Shown: one piece after another, positions 5,917 through 13,918 of the stretch
Layout: each line of letters opens with the position of its first letter
Numbering within the stretch: the first letter of the stretch is position 1
DNA from: Corallococcus sp. CAG:1435
GTDB lineage: Bacteria > Bacillota > Clostridia > Christensenellales > CAG-314
Length of the DNA stretch: 17,566 nt
Direction of reading: 5' to 3'
NCBI GenBank assembly: GCA_000433775.1
Contig: HF998491.1
Span: 21,245 to 38,810, forward strand
The notes under the pieces: generated by a model
Told to the model about the DNA's origin: nothing
Database searches by the model: none
Seen by the model: only the letters and a program-made list of their open reading frames with translations
Translations under genes and position numbers: made by a program

Positions 5917-6666
5917 TTACAAACTGAGTATTTCTATTCCGTCATCCAGAATAGCTATTGTGTTTTCGTAGTGAGAGGCGGGTTTTCTGTCACGGGTTTT
6001 AACCGTCCAACCGTCTGACATGAAGTCCACCTTTTCCGTACCCATTGTTATCATGGGTTCGACGGCTATCGTCATGCCGGAGGACAATCTCATACCGTGT
6101 CCGGGAATGCCGTAGTTGGGGACGTCCGGCTCTTCGTGCATCTGATGCCCGATGCCGTGCCCCACAAGTTCTCTCACAACGCCGTAGCCAAAACTTTCGG
6201 CGTAACTTTGAATTGCGTGTCCCAAGTCGCCAAGACGTGTCGTGCCTGCCTTGATGATTTTGACGCCCTCGAAAAAGCACTGTTCCGTAACGTCTATCAA
6301 TTTCTGACATTCAGGGCTGATAAGTCCCACGCCGACGGTTCTTGCCGCATCGCCGTGCCAGCCGTTGAGCACCGCTCCCACGTCGTAACTGACAATCTGC
6401 CCTTCCTGCAAAATTTTCTTTTTGGAAGGTATTCCGTGCACTACTTCGCAGTCGATGGAAACGCAGATGCTTGCGGGATAACCGCTGTAATTGAGAAAAC
6501 TGGGTTTTGCACCCTGTTTTGTGATGTATTCGTGCGCAAGCCTGTTCAACTCGTAGGTGGAAACGCCCTCTTTTGTGTGTTCACGCAAAAGTTCGAGCGT
6601 GTCCCTTACGATGATGTTTGCTTTGCGCATTTCCGCTATTTGCGAATTTGACTTGATTAGAATCAT
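5917..6666 (-). CDS. map: Methionine aminopeptidase, type I
   Basis: This enzyme removes the initiator methionine from nascent proteins whose second residue is small. The 249-residue length is standard for bacterial type Ia. All five metal ligands are present: D95 (SYDVGA), D106 (HGDAART), H170 (VGHGIG), E203 (EPMI) and E234 (HYENT). Substrate-binding histidines H78 and H177 are also visible. There is no N-terminal zinc or SH3-binding extension. The ATG overlaps the adk stop (ATGA, 6663-6666) and no Shine-Dalgarno site precedes it, unlike most genes here, so it probably depends on ribosomes finishing adk. Placing it in the spc operon links methionine trimming to ribosome output, as in many Bacillota. 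Confidence 0.97.
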   Translation of the reverse strand: MILIKSNSQIAEMRKANIIVRDTLELLREHTKEGVSTYELNRLAHEYITKQGAKPSFLNYSGYPASICVSIDCEVVHGIPSKKKILQEGQIVSYDVGAVLNGWHGDAARTVGVGLISPECQKLIDVTEQCFFEGVKIIKAGTTRLGDLGHAIQSYAESFGYGVVRELVGHGIGHQMHEEPDVPNYGIPGHGMRLSSGMTIAVEPMITMGTEKVDFMSDGWTVKTRDRKPASHYENTIAILDDGIEILSL

Positions 6667-7286
6667 TTTTTCAATACGGACAGAATTCTGTCGTACACTT
6701 CGTCCACAGTGCCGTCACCGTCCACCGTTATCAACTTTCCCCTGTCTTTGTAAAATTCCAACAAAGGCAAAGTTGTGGTTTCGTACACTCTTTGTCTTTC
6801 CCTGACGGTTTCTTCGGCATCGTCGGCACGGATAATCAGTTTACCTCCGCAATGGGGGCAAACCGTCTCCTGTTCCAACGTGGAAATGTGGTAGGTACCG
6901 TTGCAATCGGGGCAGAAACGGCGTCCCGACAAACGCTTGACCACAGTTTCTTTGTCGACGTCGAGGTTGACGGCAAAGTCGATGTCCTGGAAGGTTTCCA
7001 AAGCGGCGGCTTGTGCCAGCGAACGGGGAAAACCGTCCAGAATGTAACCGTTTGCACAGTCTTCTTCGGCAAGGCGGTTTTTGACGATTTCAATGGTGAT
7101 TTCGTCGGGAACCAACGCACCCCTTGCCATAATGCTTTTAACCTGCAAGCCCAAAGGGGTTTCTTCCTTGAGGTTTTTGCGGAAGATGTCCCCTGTGGAA
7201 ATTTGCGGGATGTTGAGTGTTGTTGTAAGTTTTTGCGCCATGGTGCCTTTGCCGCTGCCCGGCGCGCCCAAAAGTATCAACTTCAT
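6663..7286 (-). CDS. adk: Adenylate kinase, zinc-LID type
   Basis: Adenylate kinase catalyses ATP + AMP <-> 2 ADP in the cytoplasm and balances adenine nucleotides. The 207-residue product has the P-loop GAPGSGKGT (7-15), the AMP-binding STGDIFR (30-36), DGFPR (84-88) and a long LID domain. The LID has C125, C128, C143 and C146, the four-cysteine zinc site common in Gram-positive enzymes. RADD (153-156) and nearby arginines complete the active site. The ATG is one base beyond the secY stop and has only a poor Shine-Dalgarno site, so coupling to secY is likely. It overlaps map by 4 bases. The secY-adk-map order is conserved across Bacillota. Confidence 0.97.
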   Translation of the reverse strand: MKLILLGAPGSGKGTMAQKLTTTLNIPQISTGDIFRKNLKEETPLGLQVKSIMARGALVPDEITIEIVKNRLAEEDCANGYILDGFPRSLAQAAALETFQDIDFAVNLDVDKETVVKRLSGRRFCPDCNGTYHISTLEQETVCPHCGGKLIIRADDAEETVRERQRVYETTTLPLLEFYKDRGKLITVDGDGTVDEVYDRILSVLKK

Positions 7287-7287
7287 A

Positions 7288-8658
7288 TTACTTCAAAAAT
7301 CCTTTATAGTGACGCATGAGAATCTGATTTTCCAACGCTTTGTTGAATTCCAAAGCCACGTTGACGACAATCAGCATTCCCGTTGCGCTGAAACTGCTTA
7401 CCAACAGTGTGTCCACACTCAAATTGAGCAATTGTGGCAACAGTGTAAACAGTACGGAAGGAATAAGGTTGATGATTGTGAGGAAGATTGCTCCCCACAA
7501 AGTGATGCGTTTTACCACCTTGTCGAGGTACTGCGCCGTTTCACGTCCCGGACGGATACCCGTTACGAAACCGCCGTTGTTCTGAATGTTTCTGGCAATT
7601 TCCGAGGGGTCAAACTGAATTTGCGAATAGAAGTAGGCAAATCCGAAGATGAGGATTGCAAGCACAACGTTGTACACTGCAATACCCACGCCGTTACCGT
7701 TGGCGGTGAGCCACTCTGTGTACCATTTTTCCGCTTCGGAACCGCTGGCAACAGAGGTGAGAATGAGTTGAGGGAAACTCATCAAAGCGTAAGCGAAAAT
7801 CAAAGGCATTACGCCGTTGGCGTTTACTTTGATGGGAATGAAGGAGGATTGTCCGCCGTACATTTTGTTTCCCTTGATTTGTTTTGCGTACTGAACCTTG
7901 ATTTTTCTTTCTGCGCCGTCCACCCAAACGATGAAAGCGAAGACCAAAATCAAAGTTACCAAGAACAGACCGATGACGATGAGGTTTTCGGTGTTGCCTT
8001 GGAACACTCCCGTAAAGGAGATACGCAACTGATGCACTGCCGTGGACACGATACCTACGAAGATGAGCAGCGAGATACCGTTGGATACGCCGTATTCCGT
8101 GATACGTTCGCCAATCCACATGGTGAGCATGCTTCCGCCGACAAGCACAATGGTGATGTAGATGTACATTATCCAGTTGTTTGTCTCGAAGAAAGTTGCC
8201 AAGCCAACGCCGTTGATGACGATACCGTCGCCACCCAGCCATGCGTAGTTGATGTAACCGCCTTGGTTTTCCAGCGTAAGCACGATGCCTACTGCACTGA
8301 GAATAGCAAGACCAAAGGTTACCCAACGGGTAATTTTGTTGAGTTTTTCCCTACCTTCTTCGCCTTCCTTGGACATTCTCGTCCAGGAGGGGATAGCCAC
8401 CGTCAGCAACTGCACGATGATGGAGGCATTGATGTAGGGAGAAATGCCGAGCGAAAACAGGGTACCTTGACTCAATGCACTACCTGTGATGGAGTCCAAC
8501 AATCCCAAGATTCCTTGTTCGTTCTCAATTTCAATTGCGCTCAATCCGGGAACTGTAATCATACAGCCCAACCTGTAAATGATGACAAAGAGAATTGTCA
8601 GAAAAATTTTTCTGCGTACTTCCTTTATCTTAAAGGCATTTCTTATTGTCTCAAACAT
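7288..8658 (-). CDS. secY: Protein translocase subunit SecY
   Basis: SecY forms the protein-conducting channel of the plasma membrane, working with SecE, SecG and SecA. The 456-residue protein shows ten hydrophobic membrane segments, starting at about 18-37. The family signature SLGISPYINASIIVQLL (69-85) and the cytosolic loop WVDGAERKIKVQYAKQ (245-260), which meets SecA and the ribosome, are present. The C-terminus is LMRHYKGFLK. The conserved glycine of the VVGVA motif near residue 433 is N here (VVNVA), a small deviation. The start overlaps the rplO stop by one base (TAATG) with AGAGGT upstream, so translation is coupled. Other sec genes are not in this window. Confidence 0.98.
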   Translation of the reverse strand: MFETIRNAFKIKEVRRKIFLTILFVIIYRLGCMITVPGLSAIEIENEQGILGLLDSITGSALSQGTLFSLGISPYINASIIVQLLTVAIPSWTRMSKEGEEGREKLNKITRWVTFGLAILSAVGIVLTLENQGGYINYAWLGGDGIVINGVGLATFFETNNWIMYIYITIVLVGGSMLTMWIGERITEYGVSNGISLLIFVGIVSTAVHQLRISFTGVFQGNTENLIVIGLFLVTLILVFAFIVWVDGAERKIKVQYAKQIKGNKMYGGQSSFIPIKVNANGVMPLIFAYALMSFPQLILTSVASGSEAEKWYTEWLTANGNGVGIAVYNVVLAILIFGFAYFYSQIQFDPSEIARNIQNNGGFVTGIRPGRETAQYLDKVVKRITLWGAIFLTIINLIPSVLFTLLPQLLNLSVDTLLVSSFSATGMLIVVNVALEFNKALENQILMRHYKGFLK

Positions 8659-9104
8659 TATTCAATTACCTCTGCAACGCCACCTGCCGCTTCGATTGCC
8701 TGTTTGGCGGAAGCGGAGAACTTATCTGCTTTTACAGTAAGTTTTTTTGTAAGTTGTCCGTTGCCGAGTACTTTTACGCCACCGTTGCACTTAACGGTAA
8801 CAATTCCTTTTTCGGCAAGAAGTTCCGGCGTTACTACCGTTCCTTCATCAAAGACATTGAGGGATGCAACGTTTACGATGTCGTAGTTTACAGCAAACTT
8901 GTTGTTGAAACCACGTTTGGGCAAACGTCTTGCGAGAGGAGTTTGTCCGCCTTCGAAGCCGGGACGCACTCCGCCGCCACTGCGGGCCCATTGTCCTTTG
9001 TGCCCTTTGCCGCTTGTTTTTCCGAGGCCGCTTCCGATACCTCTACCCAATCTCTTGGAGGACGTTGTTGCCCCCACTGCGGGTTGAATTGTGTGTATTC
9101 TCAT
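8658..9104 (-). CDS. rplO: 50S ribosomal protein L15
   Basis: L15 is a late-assembly large-subunit protein that threads basic loops through 23S rRNA. The ATG at 9104 gives 148 residues. It is chosen over in-frame upstream codons (to 9131) because GGAGG lies 6-7 nt before it and the product then begins [12 protein letters not shown] like the family. The glycine-rich [20 protein letters not shown] block follows (about 18-37), then [20 protein letters not shown]. The C-terminal half carries the usual globular domain. The gene lies 10 nt after rpmD and shares one base with secY. The pairing of L15 with SecY is a hallmark of the spc operon. Confidence 0.97.
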   Translation of the reverse strand: MRIHTIQPAVGATTSSKRLGRGIGSGLGKTSGKGHKGQWARSGGGVRPGFEGGQTPLARRLPKRGFNNKFAVNYDIVNVASLNVFDEGTVVTPELLAEKGIVTVKCNGGVKVLGNGQLTKKLTVKADKFSASAKQAIEAAGGVAEVIE

Positions 9105-9114
9105 TGTTAGCCTC

Positions 9115-9423
9115 CTACTTAACTTCTTCAACGGTTACAAGGTGCTTAACCTTGAATATCATTCCACGCATTGCGGCGTTGTCCGGCACAATGTTTGTGG
9201 TGCGAACTTTTGTCAAGCCCAAAGCCGCAACCGTTGCCTGATGTTCTTTAAGGCTGCCTGCCGTGCTCTTTACAAGAGTTACTTTCAGGCTTCCCTTTGC
9301 TTTTGCATAAGGCTTTGCTCCCTTTTTGGGTTTTTCGGGAAGTTGTTTTTCAACAACGTATCTTCCGTTGACGTAAAGAGGAGCAGCAACCTTTTTCTTA
9401 GTTGTTTTCTTTGCTTCTGCCAT
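9115..9423 (-). CDS. rpmD: 50S ribosomal protein L30 with long N-terminal extension
   Basis: L30 is normally a 58-60 residue protein on the large subunit near 5S rRNA and domain II. Here the L30 domain occupies about residues 45-102 ([17 protein letters not shown], then [19 protein letters not shown]). It is preceded by 44 additional residues rich in Lys, Ala and Pro, with an [17 protein letters not shown] core (16-32). The extension is very likely translated: a strong AAGGAGG lies 7 nt before the ATG at 9423, only 11 nt after the rpsE stop, and no methionine or Shine-Dalgarno site exists at the domain boundary. The extension is probably unstructured and basic; an rRNA or neighbour-protein contact is an inference. 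Confidence 0.93.
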   Translation of the reverse strand: MAEAKKTTKKKVAAPLYVNGRYVVEKQLPEKPKKGAKPYAKAKGSLKVTLVKSTAGSLKEHQATVAALGLTKVRTTNIVPDNAAMRGMIFKVKHLVTVEEVK

Positions 9424-9434
9424 TGTGTGCCTCC

Positions 9435-10061
9435 TTAAATTTCGTCAACGTTCTTTCCACGAAGAGCGGCGATATGTTCACGGGAACGCAGTTCCTTCAA
9501 CCCGTTGAAAGTTGCCTTAACGCAGTTGATGGCGTTGTTGGAACCGTAGGACTTTGTTCTGATGTCCTTGATTCCCACTGCTTCCAAAACGTTTCTCACG
9601 GGGCCGCCTGCAATAACGCCGGTACCGGGTTGAGCGGGCATGAGCAACACCTTGCCACGTCCGAACGTTCCGATTACTTCGTGAGGAATTGTGGTGTCCA
9701 AAACGGCAATTTTAACCATGGCTTTTTTAGCCCTCAGATTTGCCTTTTCGATGGCTTGGGGAACTTCTGCCGCCTTTGCCATTCCGATTCCCACGCTTCC
9801 CTTACCGTCGCCTACCACGCAAAGTGCGGAGAAACGCATTGTGCGTCCGCCCTTTACAACCTTGGTAACACGGTTTACTTTGACGAGTTTTTTGATGAGA
9901 CCGTCGTCTTCTCTGTTGTCTCTTTCACGGTTGTTGCGTCTGCCGCCTTTTCTGTCGGGGCGTCCTTCACGGAAGTTACGTCTGGGTTGCTCCGTTGTCT
10001 GAGCAGCCGCCGTTTCCGTTGCATCAACTGCAACAACTTCAACTTCTTTTACGTTTTCCAT
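9435..10061 (-). CDS. rpsE: 30S ribosomal protein S5 with N-terminal extension
   Basis: S5 supports decoding fidelity and, with S3 and S4, forms the mRNA entry tunnel. The 208-residue product is longer than the usual ~166. The core begins near residue 55: [27 protein letters not shown] (62-88 region) is the double-stranded-RNA-binding domain with the loop where spectinomycin-resistance changes occur in other species. The C-terminal domain has [17 protein letters not shown]. About 43 residues precede the core, first acidic ([16 protein letters not shown]) and then Arg/Asn-rich ([19 protein letters not shown]). CGGAGGC lies just before the ATG, supporting this start. The tail sits in a region facing incoming mRNA in known structures, so it may touch mRNA (inference). 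Confidence 0.96.
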   Translation of the reverse strand: MENVKEVEVVAVDATETAAAQTTEQPRRNFREGRPDRKGGRRNNRERDNREDDGLIKKLVKVNRVTKVVKGGRTMRFSALCVVGDGKGSVGIGMAKAAEVPQAIEKANLRAKKAMVKIAVLDTTIPHEVIGTFGRGKVLLMPAQPGTGVIAGGPVRNVLEAVGIKDIRTKSYGSNNAINCVKATFNGLKELRSREHIAALRGKNVDEI

Positions 10062-10075
10062 TTTTCTGCCTCCGA

Positions 10076-10438
10076 TTAGAATTTAAGTCCGGCTTCTCTT
10101 GCGCCGTCTGCCAAAGCGGCAACTCTGCCTGTGTAGATGTAACCGCCACGGTCAAACACAACTTCTTCGAGTTTGAGTTCCAAAGCCTTTTTGGCGATGG
10201 CTTCTCCCACCAACTTGGCTGCCTCCACCTTGGTCTTACCTTCGCATTCCTTGGCCAAAGCCTTGCTGGATGCCGAGCAAAGCGTCTTGCCGTTCACGTC
10301 GTCAATCACCTGTGCATAGATGTAATTTGTGGAACGGTAAACGCACAGACGGGGTTTAACGCTGGTGCCGAAAACCTTTTTTCTTACTCTCGCATGACGA
10401 ATTCTTCTGTCTGCGTTTTTGTTCATTTTATTTATCAT
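10076..10438 (-). CDS. rplR: 50S ribosomal protein L18
   Basis: L18 binds 5S rRNA and, with L5, anchors it in the central protuberance. The 120-residue product is of normal length: a basic N-terminus ([18 protein letters not shown]), [20 protein letters not shown] (28-47), then the C-terminal [26 protein letters not shown]. Two ATGs are possible; the first, at 10438, is chosen because AAGGAGT lies 7 nt upstream, while the second (MNKNADRR) is 12 nt further away. It lies 11 nt after rplF and 14 nt before rpsE, standard spc order. Confidence 0.97.
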   Translation of the reverse strand: MINKMNKNADRRIRHARVRKKVFGTSVKPRLCVYRSTNYIYAQVIDDVNGKTLCSASSKALAKECEGKTKVEAAKLVGEAIAKKALELKLEEVVFDRGGYIYTGRVAALADGAREAGLKF

Positions 10439-10449
10439 ATCTGCACTCC

Positions 10450-10992
10450 TTACTTACCTGCCTTCTTGCCTTCCTTCAGCACTACGACTTCTTCCTTGTA
10501 ACGGACGCCGTAAGCGTGATAGGGTTCGACGGGACGTTTAGCCTTGATGTTGGCAGCCGTTTGTCCAACGAGTTCCTTGTCGAAACCGGAAACAACGATT
10601 TCCGTCTGAGAAGGACATTCGAACTTGATTCCGGCAGGTGCCACTACTTCCACGGGGTGAGAATATCCGATGTTGAGAACAAGTTTGTCGCCCTGCACGG
10701 CAGCCTTGTAACCTACGCCGTTGATGATGAGGTTTCTGGAAAAACCTTCGGAAACGCCCTTGACCATGTTGGCTACAAGCGCACGGTACAAACCGTGTTT
10801 CGCCTGCACGCTTCCGTCTGCCTTTTCGGGGCAGGAGAAGGTGATTTCGTTTCCTTCAACGTGGCAACCGATTACCGTGTCGATTGTGCGGGTGAGTGTG
10901 CCTTTGCTTCCCGTTACCGTTACGGTACCGTTGTTGTAGGTAGCCGTTACGCCGGCGGGCAGTACGATGGGTTTCTTACCGATTCTTGACAT
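10450..10992 (-). CDS. rplF: 50S ribosomal protein L6
   Basis: L6 binds 23S rRNA near the sarcin-ricin loop and the L7/L12 stalk base, next to where elongation factors dock. The 180-residue product has two repeated domains, as usual. It starts [15 protein letters not shown] and contains the C-terminal rRNA-binding signature [17 protein letters not shown] (155-171), close to the family form EPYKGKGIRY. AAGGAGG precedes the ATG. Spacers are 12 nt from rpsH and 11 nt to rplR. Nothing unusual is visible. Confidence 0.98.
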   Translation of the reverse strand: MSRIGKKPIVLPAGVTATYNNGTVTVTGSKGTLTRTIDTVIGCHVEGNEITFSCPEKADGSVQAKHGLYRALVANMVKGVSEGFSRNLIINGVGYKAAVQGDKLVLNIGYSHPVEVVAPAGIKFECPSQTEIVVSGFDKELVGQTAANIKAKRPVEPYHAYGVRYKEEVVVLKEGKKAGK

Positions 10993-11004
10993 ATCCGCCC
11001 CTCC

Positions 11005-11403
11005 TTACCAAACAAAAGCAAGTACTTCGCCGCCAAGATTCTGGTTGCGAGCCTTCTTGTCCGTCATTATGCCCTTGCTTGTGGACACAATGGCAATTCC
11101 CAAACCGTTCAAAACTTTGGGAAGTTCTTCGCTTTTTGCATAAACTCTCAGACCGGGTTTGGAAATACGCTTCAAACCGGTGATTACTCTTTCGCCCTTT
11201 TCACCGTACTTCAACGTTACCTTCAAAGAGTTTTGCAGTTCTTTTTCAATTTCTTCGTAGCCGGCGATGTATCCTTCTTCAACAAGAATGTCCAGCATTG
11301 CCTTCTTTGTTTTGGAAGCAGGAATTTCTACATCGGCGTGTTTCGCTGTGATAGCGTTTCTGATACGTGTCAGCATATCAGCAATAGGATCTGTAACAAC
11401 CAT
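11005..11403 (-). CDS. rpsH: 30S ribosomal protein S8
   Basis: S8 is a primary 16S rRNA binder of the central domain; in E. coli it also represses the spc operon by binding its mRNA. The ATG at 11403 (132 residues, [17 protein letters not shown]) is preferred to in-frame codons upstream because AAGGAGG lies 9 nt before it and the family starts there. The C-terminal rRNA-binding motif [18 protein letters not shown] and GGEVLAFVW are intact. It follows rpsN by 14 nt. An S8-binding mRNA site, which in E. coli lies at the rplE start, was not identifiable by eye here. Confidence 0.97.
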   Translation of the reverse strand: MVVTDPIADMLTRIRNAITAKHADVEIPASKTKKAMLDILVEEGYIAGYEEIEKELQNSLKVTLKYGEKGERVITGLKRISKPGLRVYAKSEELPKVLNGLGIAIVSTSKGIMTDKKARNQNLGGEVLAFVW

Positions 11404-11417
11404 TTGTATTTTCCTCC

Positions 11418-11603
11418 TTACCAACTTGCCTTCTTAACGCCGGGAATTTCTCCCTTGTAGGCTTTTTCTCTAAAGCAAATTCTGCAAATGCCGTACTTTC
11501 TCAAAACGGAATGCGGACGGCCGCAGATAGAACAACGTGTGTATCCACGGGTGGAATACTTGGGTGTTCTCTGTTGTTTGTTTATCATTGATTTCTTTGC
11601 CAT
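11418..11603 (-). CDS. rpsN: 30S ribosomal protein S14, short zinc type (type Z)
   Basis: S14 organises the 30S head and the A-site side. The 61-residue product is the short zinc-ribbon form with C24, C27, C40 and C43 (CSIC and CRIC), ending [10 protein letters not shown]. The zinc-free long form is not present in this operon. The ATG at 11603 has GAGGAG 7-8 nt upstream. An in-frame codon five residues earlier lacks a site and would overlap the rplE stop. Type Z in the spc operon between rplE and rpsH is standard for Bacillota and several other phyla. Confidence 0.98.
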   Translation of the reverse strand: MAKKSMINKQQRTPKYSTRGYTRCSICGRPHSVLRKYGICRICFREKAYKGEIPGVKKASW

Positions 11604-11618
11604 AATTACGCTCCTCAA

Positions 11619-12197
11619 CTATGCTCTGAAGGGCATTCCCAAGTACTTGAGCAATGCTTTGCCTTCTGCGTCGGTCTTTGCCGTTGTAACGAATGTAACG
11701 TCAAAGCCTCTTGTCTTTTCCACCTGGTCGTACACGATTTCGGGGAAAATAAGTTGTTCACGGATACCCAATGTGTAGTTTCCACGACCGTCAAGATTGG
11801 TGTTTACGCCACGGAAGTCACGGACTCTGGGCAATGCAATGCTGACGAGTTTGTCGAAGAAAGAGTACATACGTTCTCCACGGAGAGTAACCTTTGCGCC
11901 AACGGCCATGCCCTTTCTCACTTTGAAGTTTGCAACAGACAGTTTGCTGTTGGTAACAAGGGGTTTCTGACCGGAAATTGCCTTCAATTCCTCCACTGCA
12001 AGTTGGAAGGACTTGGAGTTGTCTTTTACGTCGCCCAAACCGGAGTTCAAAACGATTTTTTCAAGTTTGGGTACTTCGTTGATGTTTTTGTAACCGAATT
12101 CTTTGATGAGTTGAGGAACAACCGTTTCTGTGTACAGTTTCTTCAATCTACATTCAACCGGTTTAACGCTTGTTGCAGCGGTTTTCTTTGTAGCCAT
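11619..12197 (-). CDS. rplE: 50S ribosomal protein L5
   Basis: L5 binds 5S rRNA, contacts the P-site tRNA elbow and forms bridge B1b with S13. The 192-residue product is about a dozen residues longer than the usual ~180. The extra part is an N-terminal [15 protein letters not shown] stretch, and the core begins at [15 protein letters not shown]. Core motifs include [31 protein letters not shown], the [20 protein letters not shown] block and [32 protein letters not shown] precedes the ATG, so the extended start is well supported. The neighbouring rplX also carries a Lys/Ala/Thr-rich tail. The gene lies 11 nt after rplX and 15 nt before rpsN. Confidence 0.97.
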   Translation of the reverse strand: MATKKTAATSVKPVECRLKKLYTETVVPQLIKEFGYKNINEVPKLEKIVLNSGLGDVKDNSKSFQLAVEELKAISGQKPLVTNSKLSVANFKVRKGMAVGAKVTLRGERMYSFFDKLVSIALPRVRDFRGVNTNLDGRGNYTLGIREQLIFPEIVYDQVEKTRGFDVTFVTTAKTDAEGKALLKYLGMPFRA

Positions 12198-12208
12198 TTT
12201 GTTCCTCC

Positions 12209-12616
12209 TTACTTATCGGCTTTTTCTGCCTTCTTGGCAGTTTTCTTTGCAGTTTTTGTTGCTGTCTTCGTTTGTTTCTTTTCTTCTTTGGTGTCGATAA
12301 CGGCGCCGCACTTCTTGCAACTTCTGAGATACTTGCCGTTTTCTCCCAAAACATGCGCCACTCTTGTGGTCTTTCCGCATTTCGGGCAAACCAAAGCCAC
12401 GTTGCTTACGTCGATTGCACGGGGCTGCTGCACCTTTCCGCCCTTTTCCTGTGCGGTACGGGGTTTCTTGTGCTTTGTAACCATGTTGAGGTTTTCCACA
12501 ACAACTCTGCCCTTTTCGGGGTCAGCCACGGTGACCTTGCCACGCTTGCCACGGTTTTCGATACCGCCGACAAGAATTTCTACCGTATCACCGGATCTGA
12601 TGTTCATACTAGCCAT
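12209..12616 (-). CDS. rplX: 50S ribosomal protein L24 with zinc ribbon and Lys/Ala tail
   Basis: L24 starts assembly of the large subunit and sits at the tunnel exit. The 135-residue product opens with the KOW segment ([25 protein letters not shown]) and has [21 protein letters not shown] four-cysteine zinc ribbon follows, C77/C80 and C100/C103. The usual length is about 105. After VIDTK (106-110) comes a ~25-residue low-complexity tail of [16 protein letters not shown] type, which is unusual. GGGAGG lies 9 nt before the ATG at 12616; starting at the second ATG (12607) would remove three residues. It lies 17 nt after rplN and 11 nt before rplE. Confidence 0.96.
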   Translation of the reverse strand: MASMNIRSGDTVEILVGGIENRGKRGKVTVADPEKGRVVVENLNMVTKHKKPRTAQEKGGKVQQPRAIDVSNVALVCPKCGKTTRVAHVLGENGKYLRSCKKCGAVIDTKEEKKQTKTATKTAKKTAKKAEKADK

Positions 12617-12633
12617 GTTAGAAATCCTCCCAA

Positions 12634-13002
12634 TTACAGTACTTCGGGTGCCAAAGACACAATTTTCATGTAGTCTTTTTCACGAAGTTCTCTTGCCACA
12701 GGCCCAAAAATACGGGTTCCTCTGGGTTGCTTTTGATTGTCGATGATGACTGCGGCATTGTCGTCGAAACGGATGTGTGTTCCGTCCTTTCTGTTGACGC
12801 CGGAAGCGCTTCTTACGATGACCGCTTTCACAACGTCGCCCTTTTTGACAACTCCGCCGGGGTTTGCACTTTTTACGCTGGCAACAATGATGTCGCCGAT
12901 GTTGCCGAACTTACGGAAGGAACCGCCAAGTACCTTGATGCACATAAGTTCTTTTGCGCCGCTGTTGTCGGCGGCTTTAAGTCTTGTTTGTGGTTGTATC
13001 AC
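12634..13002 (-). CDS. rplN: 50S ribosomal protein L14, GTG start
   Basis: L14 sits at the subunit interface, forms bridges B5 and B8, and is the docking surface for the silencing factor RsfS. The 122-residue length is exact for the family. Segments seen are [38 protein letters not shown], and [16 protein letters not shown] (about 93-108). The start codon is GTG at 13002, with AGGAGG 9 nt upstream. No in-frame ATG lies before M20, so GTG is well supported. It is the only gene in this window where I find a non-ATG start. It opens the spc part, 16 nt after rpsQ, with no promoter or terminator between them. Confidence 0.97.
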   Translation of the reverse strand: MIQPQTRLKAADNSGAKELMCIKVLGGSFRKFGNIGDIIVASVKSANPGGVVKKGDVVKAVIVRSASGVNRKDGTHIRFDDNAAVIIDNQKQPRGTRIFGPVARELREKDYMKIVSLAPEVL

Positions 13003-13018
13003 TGTACTTTTCCTCCTG

Positions 13019-13279
13019 CTATTTAGCCTTTTCTACGATTTCCAACAAACGCCAGTTCTTGTCCTTGGACAATTTTCTCGTTTCGGCAATTCTTACGGTG
13101 TCGCCTACTCCGCATTCGTTGTTTTCATCGTGTACTTTGTACTTCTTTGTTGTGGACACCGTCTTTTTGTAAAGAGGGTGTTTGTATTTATTGACTATTG
13201 CGACAACGATTGTCTTGTCCATCTTATCGGACACAACGATGCCGATTCTCTCTTTTCTGCTGTTTCTTTCGATAGCCAT
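13019..13279 (-). CDS. rpsQ: 30S ribosomal protein S17
   Basis: S17 is a primary 16S rRNA-binding protein of the 30S body with an OB fold. The 86-residue product matches the usual 80-90. Typical segments are [21 protein letters not shown] (8-28), [22 protein letters not shown] (31-52), and [22 protein letters not shown] (57-78). CGGAGGT lies just before the ATG. It is the last gene of the S10 group and lies 17 nt after rpmC and 16 nt before rplN, so the S10 and spc operons are continuous here. Confidence 0.98.
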   Translation of the reverse strand: MAIERNSRKERIGIVVSDKMDKTIVVAIVNKYKHPLYKKTVSTTKKYKVHDENNECGVGDTVRIAETRKLSKDKNWRLLEIVEKAK

Positions 13280-13296
13280 TTTAACTTACCTCCGCC

Positions 13297-13497
13297 TTAC
13301 GCCTTTGTAGCCGTTTCTCTTTCATGCAAAACGGTCTTGATTCTTGCGATATCCTTCTTGACATTAGCAAGCGCAAGAGGGTTGGTCAATTGTCCGGTTG
13401 CGTGAGAAAGACGCAAGTTGAACAATTCCTTCTTCAAATCGGCAAGTTTGGCTACCAATTCTTCATTATTAAGTTCACGCACTTTACTTGCTTTCAT
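13297..13497 (-). CDS. rpmC: 50S ribosomal protein L29
   Basis: L29 is a small helical hairpin protein at the tunnel exit, part of the docking platform for trigger factor and signal recognition particle, next to L23. The 66-residue product begins [18 protein letters not shown] and has the family [20 protein letters not shown]. The ATG at 13497 is chosen: GAGGTG lies 7 nt before it, whereas an in-frame GTG at 13503 is too close to that site. The start overlaps the rplP end by 14 bases, which implies translational coupling. Nothing else unusual. Confidence 0.97.
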   Translation of the reverse strand: MKASKVRELNNEELVAKLADLKKELFNLRLSHATGQLTNPLALANVKKDIARIKTVLHERETATKA

Positions 13498-13918
13498 CTG
13501 CACTCACCTCATCTTCTTTCTTCACAAACTTGCACTTGACGGGAAGTTTGTGGCTGGCAAGACGCAATGCTTCACGGGCTACATCCTCGGGGATACCTGC
13601 CATTTCAAACATTACTCTGCCGGGTTTTACAACGGCTACCCAATATTCGGGAGAACCTTTACCGGAACCCATTCTGGTTTCTGCGGGTTTCTTTGTGACG
13701 GGTTTGTGGGGGAAGATGTCCACCCAAACTTTACCGCCACGCTTTACAAAACGTGTCATTGCGACACGGGCCGCCTCAATCTGGTTGGAGGTAACCCAAG
13801 CGCATTCCAAAGCCTGAAGACCGTATTCGCCGTAAGCAACCTTGTTGCCCTTGTGCGCTTCGCCCTTCATTCTTCCACGGAACTGACGACGCCTTTTAAC
13901 TCTTTTAGGCATTAACAT
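13484..13918 (-). CDS. rplP: 50S ribosomal protein L16
   Basis: L16 helps position aminoacyl-tRNA in the A site and completes the large-subunit active centre. The 144-residue product starts [19 protein letters not shown] and carries [47 protein letters not shown], and [19 protein letters not shown]. Length is standard. The ATG shares one base with the rpsC stop (TAATG, 13916-13920). AAGGAGG lies 10-11 nt upstream, inside the rpsC end. The end overlaps rpmC by 14 bases. The triple rpsC-rplP-rpmC is therefore tightly coupled. Confidence 0.98.
   Translation of the reverse strand: MLMPKRVKRRRQFRGRMKGEAHKGNKVAYGEYGLQALECAWVTSNQIEAARVAMTRFVKRGGKVWVDIFPHKPVTKKPAETRMGSGKGSPEYWVAVVKPGRVMFEMAGIPEDVAREALRLASHKLPVKCKFVKKEDEVSADESK

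Noticed and set aside
7081..8886. A 601-codon open frame on the plus strand, antisense to secY and part of rplO and adk
   Set aside because: It mirrors strongly conserved minus-strand genes, has no Shine-Dalgarno site and no recognisable domain, and its length reflects codon bias of the opposite strand.
11754..12746. A 330-codon plus-strand open frame opposite rplE, rplX and rplN
   Set aside because: Antisense shadow of certain genes; composition is irregular and no start site is supported.
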